Source of the DNA: Candidatus Kapaibacterium sp.
GTDB lineage: Bacteria; Bacteroidota; Ignavibacteria; Kapaibacteriales; UBA4661
Length of the DNA: 47,593 nucleotides
Reading direction: 5' to 3'
NCBI GenBank assembly: GCA_025363605.1
Contig: JANYDO010000359.1
Coordinates: forward strand, 1-47,593
Shown: one piece after another, positions 34,679 to 43,412 of the stretch
Position numbering within the stretch: position 1 is the stretch's first letter
Layout of the letters: every line of letters begins with the position of its first letter
The notes under the pieces: generated by a model
Seen by the model: only the letters and a program-made list of their open reading frames with translations
The model's database searches: none
What the model was told of the DNA's origin: nothing
Translations under genes and position numbers: made by a program

Positions 34679-36154
34679 TCAATGCGGAATTTTTTCCTGC
34701 GCCCAATAGAACACGTCAATATAGCGCTGGGCGCACAGCAGCGACGAGTGATTCGCCATCATACCGTTTTTGACCAAGCGCAGCCAGTGTTCTTTTTGGA
34801 AATAGGTTTCGATAGCCCGATGGACGGCATAGCCCATTTCTCCGGCGTTGTAGTCGTCGAAAACGAAGCCGTTGCCCTCCCCGCTTGATTTATTGTACTC
34901 GCTGATGGTATCTGCCAAGCCGCCCACATTCCGCACCACAGGCACAGTACCGTATTTGAGACTGTACATCTGGTTCAAGCCGCACGGCTCAAAAAGCGAG
35001 GGCATGAGGTAGATGTCCGACGCAGCTTCCACGCGGTGCGAAAGGTTGTCGTTGTAGCCAAGATAAATCAAAGCGCGATTGCCGTACTTTTGGCGAATAT
35101 GGCGGAAGTAGCTTTCGTACTGCTCCGCGCCGGAGCCAAGTAGCGCAAAGCGCACAGGGTAATTTTGCAAGATACCTTCCAGCGCATTTTCCACAAGCGG
35201 GATGCCTTTTTGGTCGGTCAAGCGCGTCACCATGCCGATAATGGGCATATCTTCGTACATTTCATTGTCATTCAGCCCCCAATCTTTCAGGAAGCGATAT
35301 TTATTGGTCATCTTGCCTTCAAGATGGCTGACAGAATAAGGCGCATAGATTTTATCATCTACTTCGGGATTCCAAACGCTATAGTCAACGCCGTTCAGAA
35401 TACCGATAAAATCCCCCGCACGTGCATTGATGGTGTTTTGCAGTCCGTAGCCTTCTTTTGTATTGCGCACCTCTGCGGCATAGCGCGGACTGACGGTAGT
35501 GATCTTATCAGCAAAGAAAATCCCGATTTGCATGGAATTGACCACGCCGTGCGATTCAAACCACGAACCTTGATAAAATTCATTCATTCCAAAGCCTGCA
35601 AACGGCATGGCGCGGCGCGGGTCGAACTGTCCCTGAAAGACCATGTTGTGAATGGCATACACGCCTGCGGTTCGTCCGAAGAAGCTCGTCATGCGATAAT
35701 GAATCTTGAGCATCGGCATCGTGAAGGCAGTGTGATAGTCATTCGCAAAAATGATGTCCGGGCGGAAATTGAGTACCTTTGCGGTCTCGAAGACAGCACG
35801 GCAGAGAAAAATAAAACGGCGATCGTTATCGCCGAAGCCGTCGGGATTGCCATATATGCCCATGCGGTCGAAATAGTCAGCATTTTCAAGAAAATAGACT
35901 GGCACAGTTGTTCCGGGAAGCGTTCCTTTCCAGAGGCGGGCGTATTCTGTCCACCAGTCAATCGGTACCGGCACAATAATATCCGTGCGTTGGATGTTCC
36001 ATTTGTGAACGTCAATATTCGCATATTTCGGCATAACGATAATCACGTTATGACCAAGCTGCTCCCAGTCTTTCGGGAGCGCGCCGCACACGTCGCCAAG
36101 CCCCCCGACTTTGGCAAACGGAAACACTTCAGCGGAAGTAAGCAAAATGTTCAT
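34679..36154 (-). CDS. glgA: Glycogen synthase (ADP-glucose type)
   Basis: 491 residues, close to the usual 475-490. It adds glucose from ADP-glucose to growing alpha-1,4-glucan. The N-terminal KVGGLGDV motif (K15-V22) binds the ADP-glucose phosphates. LLGSGAEQYE and the C-terminal SLFEPCGLNQMYSLKYGTVP with the retaining-GT5 glutamate (in FEPCG) complete the active site. The start MNILLTSAEV at 36154 is chosen because the longer frame begins inside the fbaB terminator. No Shine-Dalgarno is evident. It is the only glycogen gene in the window. fbaB, upstream on the same strand, ends at its own terminator. Confidence 0.96.
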   Translation of the reverse strand: MNILLTSAEVFPFAKVGGLGDVCGALPKDWEQLGHNVIIVMPKYANIDVHKWNIQRTDIIVPVPIDWWTEYARLWKGTLPGTTVPVYFLENADYFDRMGIYGNPDGFGDNDRRFIFLCRAVFETAKVLNFRPDIIFANDYHTAFTMPMLKIHYRMTSFFGRTAGVYAIHNMVFQGQFDPRRAMPFAGFGMNEFYQGSWFESHGVVNSMQIGIFFADKITTVSPRYAAEVRNTKEGYGLQNTINARAGDFIGILNGVDYSVWNPEVDDKIYAPYSVSHLEGKMTNKYRFLKDWGLNDNEMYEDMPIIGMVTRLTDQKGIPLVENALEGILQNYPVRFALLGSGAEQYESYFRHIRQKYGNRALIYLGYNDNLSHRVEAASDIYLMPSLFEPCGLNQMYSLKYGTVPVVRNVGGLADTISEYNKSSGEGNGFVFDDYNAGEMGYAVHRAIETYFQKEHWLRLVKNGMMANHSSLLCAQRYIDVFYWAQEKIPH

Positions 36155-36210
36155 AGAGCGGAGGAAAGTAAGGTAAAAAGGGGTTTGCGGATAGGAAAAA
36201 GTTGCGGGGC

Positions 36211-36264
36211 TGAAAAATAGCAGAAAGGTATAGTCCACGTTCAGCATGGGCTATACCTTTCTGC
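36211..36264 (-). terminator. Strong terminator of fbaB
   Basis: GCAGAAAGGTATAG (36220-36233) and CTATACCTTTCTGC (36251-36264) are a perfect 14-bp stem, extended by CCA/TGG around the loop. On the minus strand the stem is followed by TATTTTTC. It ends fbaB. Confidence 0.88.
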
Positions 36265-36275
36265 AAATACAGTCT

Positions 36276-37346
36276 TTACGCAATCGTTACATCATTGCAC
36301 AAATACACATCTTGGATGGTATTGAGCAGTTTCGCGCCTTCTGCCATCGGACGTTGGAACGCTTTCCGTCCCGAAATCAAGCCCATACCGCCCGCACGTT
36401 TGTTCACCACAGCCGTCATCGTTGCTTCAGCGAAGTCATTGCTACCCGATGCGCCGCCACTATTGATAAGTCCTGTGCGCCCCATGTAGCAATTCGCTAC
36501 TTGGTAACGGCAGAGGTCAATCGGGTGGTCGCTGCTGAGTTCGGTGTACATCCGCTCGTCAAGTTTGCCGTAGCTGGAATTGCCCATATTCAACGACTTG
36601 TAGCCACCGTTATTTTCCGGCAATTTTTGCTTGATAATGTCCGCTTGAATCGTCACGCCGAGGTGATTTGCTTGTCCCGTCAGGTCGGCTGAGACATGGT
36701 AATCTTTGTCCGATTTGAAAGCGTTATTGCGAACGTAGCACCAGAGAATTGTTCCCATGCCGAATTCATGCGCTGCGGCGAATGCTTGGGAAACTTCCAC
36801 AATCTGACGACCGCTTTCGGCGGAGCCAAAATAAATCGTTGCGCCCACAGCCGCTGCACCCATTTCATAGCATTGTTTAATCGTGCCGTACATGATTTGG
36901 TCGGCTTTGTTCGGGTAGGTCAAAAGCTCATTGTGATTGATTTTGACCACAAACGGAATTTTGTGCGCGTATTTGCGCGAAACAATACCAAGCACGCCGA
37001 AGGTAGAAGCAACCGCATTGCAGCCGCCTTCGATGGCGAGTTTGACGATGTTTTCGGGGTCGAAATATGCCGGATTTTTTGCGAAACTCGCGCCTGCGGA
37101 GTGTTCGATACCCTGGTCAACAGGCAAAATCGAGGTGTAGCCTGTGCCGGCGAGCCGTCCGGTGTCAGCAATCCATTGCAGATTGCGCAGAACACGGTTA
37201 TTGCGGTCAGAGCCGATAAATTCACGGCTGACAGCATCGCCGCTTGGCAGGTGCAGTTGGTCTTTGCTAATGGTTTTGCTGGTGTGATTCAGCAAGTAGT
37301 CGGCTTTATCGCCCAAGTGCTGACGAATTTGGTCAATCATTGCCAT
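36276..37346 (-). CDS. fbaB: Class I fructose-bisphosphate aldolase (DhnA/FbaB type)
   Basis: 356 residues. It aligns from end to end with E. coli FbaB (about 350 aa): [20 protein letters not shown], then [25 protein letters not shown] and [17 protein letters not shown]. It splits fructose-1,6-bisphosphate to the two triose phosphates through a lysine Schiff base, here K239 in ADIIKQK. AAGGAG lies about ten bases before the ATG on the minus strand, a strong ribosome binding site. It has its own terminator downstream. Its partners in glycolysis are not in the window. Confidence 0.96.
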   Translation of the reverse strand: MAMIDQIRQHLGDKADYLLNHTSKTISKDQLHLPSGDAVSREFIGSDRNNRVLRNLQWIADTGRLAGTGYTSILPVDQGIEHSAGASFAKNPAYFDPENIVKLAIEGGCNAVASTFGVLGIVSRKYAHKIPFVVKINHNELLTYPNKADQIMYGTIKQCYEMGAAAVGATIYFGSAESGRQIVEVSQAFAAAHEFGMGTILWCYVRNNAFKSDKDYHVSADLTGQANHLGVTIQADIIKQKLPENNGGYKSLNMGNSSYGKLDERMYTELSSDHPIDLCRYQVANCYMGRTGLINSGGASGSNDFAEATMTAVVNKRAGGMGLISGRKAFQRPMAEGAKLLNTIQDVYLCNDVTIA

Positions 37347-37743
37347 AGCGAAACACTCCTTATAGTGTGAAGGTAAAAAAGTGAAGAAAATATCGTTTCA
37401 AAACTGGGGCAAAAATACGAAAAAGATACGCCTTTGCTCAAGCAATTCTGTCAAATAGTTCAAAGCCATCCAATATATCATTTGAATACTGTGAGTCGCT
37501 TAGATGCTCACTTTTATATATGAAGGCTTGTAAGTCTCAAGTATGGGGCAATAAGATTTGAAGTTTATTTTGAAAAATTGCCATACCTATTGCGCAGCGC
37601 TTTTAACAAATCTTTAACAGCCACGGCTTAAACTTCTGCATAGCGCTTGCAATCTCACTATCAGTATCACAAAGCAACGCCTATAAGAAAACGTTGCACC
37701 ACTTTCAGTTTTTTTTATCATCTATTTTTAGGGAGTTTTCACC
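37347..37743. other. Non-coding divergent promoter region between fbaB and the Spy-like gene
   Basis: About 400 AT-rich bases between two divergent genes. No frame, strong repeat or riboswitch-like structure is recognised. It should contain promoters for both sides. AGGGAG before 37744 is the ribosome binding site of the plus-strand gene. Confidence 0.6.
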
Positions 37744-38220
37744 ATGAAAACCAGCATCAATTCCACCGCCGTCGCATATACGCCCGACGCACCGGCACAA
37801 ACGCTTCGCCACACACTTTCGGCAGCAATCCTTGTTTTGATGGGACTTGTGCTTGTGGCAACGGGTCTTTTCGCGCAACCGCCGGCACCACCGGAAGGAA
37901 AAGGTCCACGCATAGCACCGGAGAAAATGGCAGAGCGCCGTACTGACCATTTGAAAAAAGCGCTCAATCTCACGAGCGAGCAGGTCAGCAAAATTCAGCC
38001 CATTATTCTCAAAAGCACACAGCAAGGACAGAAGATGGCTGAAGACGACAGAAAAGCCTTTGCTCAATCCATGAAGACCAATATGGAAGCCACCGATAAA
38101 GAAATCAGCGCGGTGCTGACGGCAGACCAACAGAAAAAATTCGAGGAAATGCGCGGCAAAATGAAAGCGAAAATGGAAGAGCGCATGAGCAAACGTATGG
38201 AGAAAAAAGCCGGTAAATAA
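37744..38220 (+). CDS. Spy/CpxP-like LTxxQ periplasmic protein
   Basis: 158 residues. A hydrophobic helix (ILVLMGLVLVATGLFA) at about residues 29-44 acts as an export signal or anchor, after an unusually long 28-residue polar start. The exported part is helical, charged and rich in Lys, Glu and Met. It has two LTxxQ-type motifs (LNLTSEQVSKIQPI and VLTADQQKKFEEM), the mark of Spy/CpxP-like proteins that act as ATP-independent chaperones or stress sensors in the periplasm. AGGGAG about nine bases before the ATG gives a good start. It is followed by a terminator, then by the efflux adaptor gene; both point to envelope functions. Confidence 0.8.
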   Translation: MKTSINSTAVAYTPDAPAQTLRHTLSAAILVLMGLVLVATGLFAQPPAPPEGKGPRIAPEKMAERRTDHLKKALNLTSEQVSKIQPIILKSTQQGQKMAEDDRKAFAQSMKTNMEATDKEISAVLTADQQKKFEEMRGKMKAKMEERMSKRMEKKAGK

Positions 38221-38245
38221 ATTTTTATCCGTCATTGACGGGCAT

Positions 38246-38295
38246 ACTCCCTGTTCGATACGCTTCTTGCCAAGCGCTATTGAGCAGGGAGTTTT
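38246..38295 (+). terminator. Terminator after the Spy-like gene
   Basis: ACTCCCTGTTC (38246-38256) pairs with GAGCAGGGAGT (38282-38292), 10 of 11, with an inner CGCTT/AAGCG stem, and is followed by TTTTG-like bases. The rest of 38296-38549 shows no gene. Confidence 0.65.
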
Positions 38296-38549
38296 GCTGT
38301 CTGGTAGAGGGATTCCTTCTGTAATTTTGAAAGTCTGCGTAACCAGTGGTTCTTACCTCAACGCCTCGTCTTCACTTCCCGCCGTTTCCCCTGTTTTTTT
38401 TGACGCTTCGCTCTTCTTTTATTGGCTCTCAGCACCGTTCTGACGATGTTTGTACAAGGAACAAGCAACAAACACAACGCTTGAATTCAAGACCACGTAT
38501 GTTTGATTTTTTATCAACCTATTTTTCGGACATTTTTCAGGAATTTTCC

Positions 38550-39671
38550 ATGAAACCGCATTTACTGACAATCTTCTCGAAAAGCATGGTACTATGCGCT
38601 TTTGCAGCAACCGCAGTCTCGTGCAAAAAAGCGATTGAAACCGCCAAACCCGAATACCGCGCCCTTACTGAAGCCGTCTATGCGTCGGGAACAATTGCAC
38701 CGCGCGGCGAATACAAGGTCTATGCGATGGCGGACGGTGTCATTACGCGCCGCGCCGTGGACGAGGGAAGCGTTGTGAAAACAGGCGACGTGCTCTTTCG
38801 TATTGACAACGATGAACAAGCAGCCCGCATGAACGCAGCCCGCGACGTGTATCGCACGGCTGAATCGAACTACAACGCCACATCACCGGCACTCGCAGAG
38901 TCAGAATCTGCTCTGCGCTCCGCACAATCGAAGTATAGCAACGACTCGCTCCAGTTTGCCCGCGTGAGCGACCTCTTTGCCTCCAAAGCCATGACCCAAG
39001 CAGATTACGACAAAGCAAAACTCGCTTTCCAAGTCTCGCACAACGATTTCACTGCCGCGAAACAGCGCTACGAGCGCACCAAACGACAACTTTATGTGGA
39101 TATGCAAAATGCGCAAAGCCAGTTCAAAGTGAGCGCAAAGCAGGAATCCAACGCTCTTGTGAAAAGCTCCAGCGACGGCATGGTGTACGAAGCCTATAAG
39201 CAGCAAGGCGAGGCAGTACGCCGAAACGACCCGCTTGCACTCATCGGCAGTGAGCGTGATGTGTATATCAAACTCAGTGTGGATGAATTGGATATTCAGA
39301 AAATTCGCGTCGGGCAGGAAGTCTTGGTTAAAATTGATGTCTATCAAGACCGCACGTTCAAAGCCCGCGTCGAGAAAATTTACCCGATGCTGATGAAGCA
39401 AGACCAGTCATTCCGCGTGGATGCAGCATTTGTGGATGGTCTGCCCGAACGATTCGTGGGCGTAACGGCAGAAGCAAACATCATTATTAGCCGGAAAGAA
39501 CGTGCGCTTGTTATCCCGAAAGCGCTGTTACTTAATGGCGACAGCGTTCTTGTCAAAAATGCGGACGGCAACGCAGCAAAAGTAAAAATTCGCAAAGGTG
39601 CGGAAAATTACGATGTTGTCGAGATTTTGAGCGGTCTGAGCGATAGCAGTCAGCTAGTTGTGAAAAAGTAA
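38550..39671 (+). CDS. Efflux adaptor (HlyD/MacA-type membrane fusion lipoprotein)
   Basis: 373 residues. A lipoprotein signal ends at C25 (ATAVSCK). The mature part has the adaptor layout: biotinyl-lipoyl half-domain (GTIAPRGEYKVYAMADGVIT, VDEGSVVKTGDVLFRID), a long helical hairpin (residues about 90-190, with many Ala, Gln and Ser), the second half (SSSDGMVYEAYKQQGEAV), and beta-barrel and membrane-proximal domains (VLVKIDVYQDRTFKARVEKI and ANIIISRKERALVIPK). It should link an inner-membrane ABC transporter to an outer-membrane channel. CAGGAATT before the ATG is a plausible ribosome site. The permease and ATPase follow but are separated from it by an inserted repeat, a chemoreceptor fragment and a GIY-YIG unit. 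No outer-membrane channel gene is seen. Confidence 0.88.
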   Translation: MKPHLLTIFSKSMVLCAFAATAVSCKKAIETAKPEYRALTEAVYASGTIAPRGEYKVYAMADGVITRRAVDEGSVVKTGDVLFRIDNDEQAARMNAARDVYRTAESNYNATSPALAESESALRSAQSKYSNDSLQFARVSDLFASKAMTQADYDKAKLAFQVSHNDFTAAKQRYERTKRQLYVDMQNAQSQFKVSAKQESNALVKSSSDGMVYEAYKQQGEAVRRNDPLALIGSERDVYIKLSVDELDIQKIRVGQEVLVKIDVYQDRTFKARVEKIYPMLMKQDQSFRVDAAFVDGLPERFVGVTAEANIIISRKERALVIPKALLLNGDSVLVKNADGNAAKVKIRKGAENYDVVEILSGLSDSSQLVVKK

Positions 39672-39762
39672 AAAATATCGGCGCTATACCGCCAGCATCA
39701 TTTTACGGTTTTAATTGGATGTAGTTAGAAATCTCTCTTACAAATGCGGGAAACAAGACGCT

Positions 39763-39846
39763 GTCATACCGACGTAGGTCGGTATCTATATCGAAAGGAC
39801 ACGGCACAACACGCTTCCAATGGATGCCGACCTGCGTCGGCATGAC
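39763..39846. repeat. Short palindromic unit of the GTCATNCCGACG family (copy 2)
   Basis: The left arm GTCATACCGACGTAGGTCGG and the right arm (TGCCGACCTGCGTCGGCATGAC) face each other across about 40 bp that hold no gene. The arms match those of the GIY-YIG unit at 42180-42634, including the CTATATCG extension on the left. It lies directly before the truncated chemoreceptor. Confidence 0.7.
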
Positions 39847-39872
39847 GAGATTTTCCAACTAAAATCATTTAG

Positions 39873-40847
39873 AACCAAAACGATGATATTGCACGACTTT
39901 TCGGCGGGCTGAATCGTAGCGTGGCGACGATACGCGAGATGCTTGGTCAAATCTTGTTTTCCCTGAGCGATACCGTTCAGACGGCAAGTGAAGTCAGCAC
40001 GACGGCGCACCAAATGGCAGCTGGCACGATTGAGGGCGCAACGCAAGTGCAACAATCCACGGCAGCCGTGCAGCAGATGTCCGACGTTATCGCCGACAAC
40101 ACTCGCCAGACCTCAACCGCAGCCTTTGAAGCCGCCGAAGCGCATGGTGAAGCCGAGCGCGGCGGAAGCGTGATGAAAAATATGGTCGAAAATGTGCGGA
40201 ATATCGGCGCAGTGGTGATGGAATCTTCTTCAACGGTCAGTATTCTCGGTAAACGCAGCGAGGAAATTGGCGAAATCGTTTCGACCATTGACGAAATTGC
40301 CGACCAAACGAATCTTCTCGCCCTGAACGCCGCTATTGAAGCTGCTCGTGCGGGCGATGCCGGACGCGGCTTTGCTGTTGTTGCCGATGAAGTCCGCAAG
40401 CTCGCCGAACGCACTCAAAAAGCAACAAAAGAAATCTCCGGCATGATAGCCGTGATACAGCACGAAATGGGCGATGCCGTCCGCGCTATGGCGCGCGGTA
40501 AGCAACTTGTGGACGAAAGCGGCTCGCTGATTACCGCTACGACAGGCACATTTGAAACGATTGTTCGCAAAACCGCCCACGTATCGGACATTATGTCGCA
40601 AGTGGCAAGTGCCAGCGAGGAGCAAGCTGCCACGAGTACGCAGATTGCGGGCAATATGCAGAATATAGCCGGTCTTATTAGCGAAACCAGCACAGGCACG
40701 AACCAAATTGCAGCGACTATTGAAGCCCTCGCCTCGCAAACAATGGATGTGCAGACGCTCGTAGGGCGCTTCCGCATTGATACACTCGCACAGCAATTTG
40801 CACACACTCGCACAGCATTGCCACAAAGCCCCAAACGCTTACGTTAG
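39873..40847 (+). pseudogene. Methyl-accepting chemotaxis protein, 5'-truncated
   Basis: The frame opens after a stop at 39870 with [20 protein letters not shown], the tail of a HAMP domain, and then has a complete cytoplasmic signalling domain: the hairpin tip [40 protein letters not shown], and the methylation helices around it. The sensor and transmembrane parts that belong in front are missing. There is no ATG; GTG at 39921 could start a soluble receptor of 308 aa. The front end was lost at or near the palindromic repeat (39763-39846). It interrupts the exporter genes and is not a usual member of such an operon. It is probably dead, or a cytoplasmic signalling fragment. Confidence 0.8.
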
Positions 40848-40908
40848 AACTGGTGCGCAGTACAAGAATTTACCATTCAACCTTCAACACTCAATATCTT
40901 CTTCCGTC

Positions 40909-42168
40909 ATGTCCTTTGCACTCATTTTCCAAATCGCCAAAACGCATCTTCTTTCCAAGAAGAAGCAAACCATTACCGCCATGCTTGGCGTTACCTTCGG
41001 TATCGGGATGTTTGTCCTGATGATTAGCGTGATGACGGGCGTGAACGACTATCTCACCGATTCCATGCTCGAATCCACCGCGCATATTCGGATGTACAAC
41101 GACCTCGAATCGTCCTCGCGTCTTTCGATTGCCGAGGAACTCTTCAACGCCGTGCAGAATATGGTAACGATTGCGCATCAAAAGCCAAAAAATATTAAGC
41201 TCAATATTCGCAATGGAATGCAAATCGTGGAGGCACTCAAAAACGACCCGAATGTCGCCGGAGTCTCACCGCAGCTGAGTTCGCAGGTTTTTTACAACTA
41301 CGGAGCGGTGCAATTAAACGGCAGTATAGCGGGTGTGAATATTTTGGACGAAGATAAACTCTTCGATGTGACGGGAAAACTAAAATCCGGCAAGCTGGAA
41401 AGCCTTTTAGCGACGAATAACGGTATCATTATGGGTGCGGGACTCGCAAAAAAACTTAATGCAAAAGTAGAAGACCGCGTACAAGTAACTACGCCCTTCG
41501 GAACAACGATGACACTCAAAATTGTGGGGACATTTGCCACAGGAAACGGCGTGATAGACAACGTAAAAAGTTATGCCAGCATTACAACAGTCCAGAAAAT
41601 CTTGCAACGCGACCCGGGCTATATCACCGCCATTAGTGTTAATCTTCATTCCATGACCGATGCCAAGCGCTTTGCACCGGAGTTTCAGGCGAAATATGGC
41701 GTGAAGTCCGAAGACTGGGAAACTGCCAATGCCGTGATTTTGCAAAGTTTTGTGATTCGCAATTTGATGACATATGTGGTCGTAACGACGCTCTTGGTTG
41801 TTGCCGGGTTCGGTATTTACAACATTATGAGCATGACCATCAACGACAAAATGAAAGATATTGCGATTCTGAAAGCAACGGGCTTTTCGGCGGGTGATAT
41901 TGTAGCGATTTTTCTTGTACAAGCTATTGTTGTTGGTGTCTTGGGGGCATCGCTGGGGCTGTGCATCGGCGGCACGCTTGCATATTTTGTGTCACAGATT
42001 CCGGTGGATTTCGGCGAATTTTCCTCCATGACGCGCTTTCCGGTAGCTTTCCATCTGATTCATTACGTTTCGGGCATCCTCTTCGGGGTTGGCGCGACGT
42101 GTCTTGCGGGCTTTTTGCCTTCGCGTAAGGCTGGGAAGATTGATCCGGTGCAGATTATTCGCGGTTGA
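40909..42168 (+). CDS. MacB/FtsX-like ABC transporter permease
   Basis: 419 residues. One N-terminal transmembrane helix (TITAMLGVTFGIGMFVLMIS) is followed by a large periplasmic domain (MacB_PCD, residues about 45-290) and three C-terminal helices (YVVVTTLLVVAGFGIYNIMS; IVAIFLVQAIVVGVLGASLG; and LIHYVSGILFGVGATCLAGF). This is the mechanotransmission type of permease (MacB, LolCE, FtsX) that moves substrates in the envelope, not across the membrane. The ATG at 40909 is preferred because upstream residues belong to the chemoreceptor frame region. It should work with the adaptor at 38550 and the ATPase at 42703. The GIY-YIG unit starts 12 bp after its stop. Confidence 0.9.
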   Translation: MSFALIFQIAKTHLLSKKKQTITAMLGVTFGIGMFVLMISVMTGVNDYLTDSMLESTAHIRMYNDLESSSRLSIAEELFNAVQNMVTIAHQKPKNIKLNIRNGMQIVEALKNDPNVAGVSPQLSSQVFYNYGAVQLNGSIAGVNILDEDKLFDVTGKLKSGKLESLLATNNGIIMGAGLAKKLNAKVEDRVQVTTPFGTTMTLKIVGTFATGNGVIDNVKSYASITTVQKILQRDPGYITAISVNLHSMTDAKRFAPEFQAKYGVKSEDWETANAVILQSFVIRNLMTYVVVTTLLVVAGFGIYNIMSMTINDKMKDIAILKATGFSAGDIVAIFLVQAIVVGVLGASLGLCIGGTLAYFVSQIPVDFGEFSSMTRFPVAFHLIHYVSGILFGVGATCLAGFLPSRKAGKIDPVQIIRG

Positions 42169-42179
42169 AATGAGTACCA

Positions 42180-42634
42180 CTTGTCATGCCGACGCAGGTC
42201 GGCATCCATATCGCCTACGAGCGTTCATCCCAAAATCAATATAATCATTCCCATCAACCAATGAAAACCTACCACATCTACATTCTCGCTAGCGCAAAAT
42301 ACGGTACGCTGTACATTGGCTCGACGAGCAATCTTGTCAAAAGGATGTATGAACATAGCAATTCGCTTATTGAGGGTTTTACGAAAAAGTATCGTGTTCA
42401 CAACCTTGTTTGGTATGAATCCACAAACGATGCTACAACTATGGTTACAAGAGAGCGTCAGATGAAAGAGTGGAAGCGCGATTGGAAAATAAACCGTATC
42501 AATGAACATAACCCGGAATGGCAAAATTTGTATGAAAATGGCGAAATTTCGCCCTTACAGATTCCATAATCAAAGGCAGACATCGAGAAACGGATTCTTG
42601 CGATATGGATGCCGACCTACGTCGGTATGACAAG
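42180..42634. mobile_element. GIY-YIG gene unit bounded by 35-bp inverted repeats
   Basis: The left arm CTTGTCATGCCGACGCAGG... (42180-42214) and the right arm (42600-42634) are inverted repeats agreeing at 33 of 35 positions. Between them is one gene for a GIY-YIG nuclease (42261-42569) and little else. Each arm also folds on itself (CCGAC-GYAG-GTCGG). The same arms without the gene occur at 683-754 and 39763-39846. The unit separates permease and ATPase genes of an exporter. Gene plus inverted ends plus gene-less relatives suggests a self-mobilising unit; movement is not shown. Confidence 0.7.
42261..42569 (+). CDS. GIY-YIG nuclease domain protein
   Basis: 102 residues, a single GIY-YIG domain. 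The first motif is IYILAS...LYIGSTSNLVKRMYEH (the Y-I-G core with the usual Arg), followed by VWYEST and the metal-ligand Glu in the helix RERQMKEWKR. GIY-YIG enzymes make one-strand or staggered DNA cuts and occur in homing endonucleases, UvrC and small standalone proteins like this one, whose job is unknown. The ATG at 42261 fits the family start (MKTYHIYIL); the frame upstream reads into the inverted repeat. It is the only gene of the unit described in the previous entry. It is not related to the exporter genes around it. Confidence 0.92.
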   Translation: MKTYHIYILASAKYGTLYIGSTSNLVKRMYEHSNSLIEGFTKKYRVHNLVWYESTNDATTMVTRERQMKEWKRDWKINRINEHNPEWQNLYENGEISPLQIP

Positions 42635-42702
42635 CGACCCTCATGTCTGGATATACCACAGCATGGCAAAAATAATCAACTATACCATTCGAGAAATATA
42701 TT

Positions 42703-43389
42703 ATGACTACTCCTGTTCTCCAAGCCCAAGGCATCGTCAAATACTTCCACGAACCGGAAACATTTGCGGTTCTCAAAAACGTCTCATTCGAGGTACAGAA
42801 AGGTGAATTTGTCTCTATTGTCGGCAAGTCCGGCTGCGGGAAATCCACACTCTTGTACGTCCTCTCCACGATGGACACTGACTTCGAGGGCGAACTAACA
42901 CTCAACGGCACAACCATTCACGGTAAATCACAAGACGAACTGGCACGGTTTCGTGGCGAACACATCGGTTTTGTCTTCCAGTTTCACTACCTTTTGCCGG
43001 AATTTACTTGCCTTCAAAACGTGATGATACCTGCGCTCAAGCTCGGTAAATACTCACGCGAAGAAATTCAAGAGCGGGCAATGGAAAAACTTCGCCTACT
43101 CGGAGTGGCCGAGCAAGCGGACAAACGCGCCAGCAAACTCTCCGGCGGGCAGCAGCAGCGCGTGGCAATCGCGAGAGCGCTTATCAACGACCCTACGATA
43201 ATCATGGGTGACGAGCCGACGGGGAATCTGGACTCAAATAACTCTAAAGTTGTGTTCGATATTTTCAGAGACTTAGCTCACACCTACGGTCAAACCTTGA
43301 TTTGCGTCACGCACGACCAAGAATTTGCCCGCGCCACCGACCGAACGATTGAGATGCAAGACGGCGAAATTATTTCGCACGGTAACTAA
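42703..43389 (+). CDS. LolD/MacB-type ABC transporter ATPase
   Basis: 228 residues. Walker A GKSGCGKST (residues 41-49), Q-loop VFQFHYLLPEFT, signature LSGGQQQR, Walker B IIMGDEPTGNLD and the switch His in CVTHDQEFA are all intact. The sequence around the Q-loop is that of the LolD/MacB/FtsE subgroup, which powers the kind of permease encoded at 40909. A complex of two ATPases, two permeases and the adaptor at 38550 is the likely product. It begins about 70 bp after the GIY-YIG unit. The sensor kinase follows 23 bp downstream, so exporter and signalling genes probably share a transcript. Confidence 0.95.
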   Translation: MTTPVLQAQGIVKYFHEPETFAVLKNVSFEVQKGEFVSIVGKSGCGKSTLLYVLSTMDTDFEGELTLNGTTIHGKSQDELARFRGEHIGFVFQFHYLLPEFTCLQNVMIPALKLGKYSREEIQERAMEKLRLLGVAEQADKRASKLSGGQQQRVAIARALINDPTIIMGDEPTGNLDSNNSKVVFDIFRDLAHTYGQTLICVTHDQEFARATDRTIEMQDGEIISHGN

Positions 43390-43412
43390 CACCAACGCAG
43401 AGGAGGTCAGCA

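Noticed and set aside
35165-36220. Plus-strand frame of 351 aa opposite glgA
   Set aside because: It lies wholly over a well-conserved gene on the other strand and shows no protein family features.
36155-36247. N-terminal extension of glgA to 36247
   Set aside because: It would begin inside the loop and stem of the fbaB terminator, and the family start is MNILLTSAEV.
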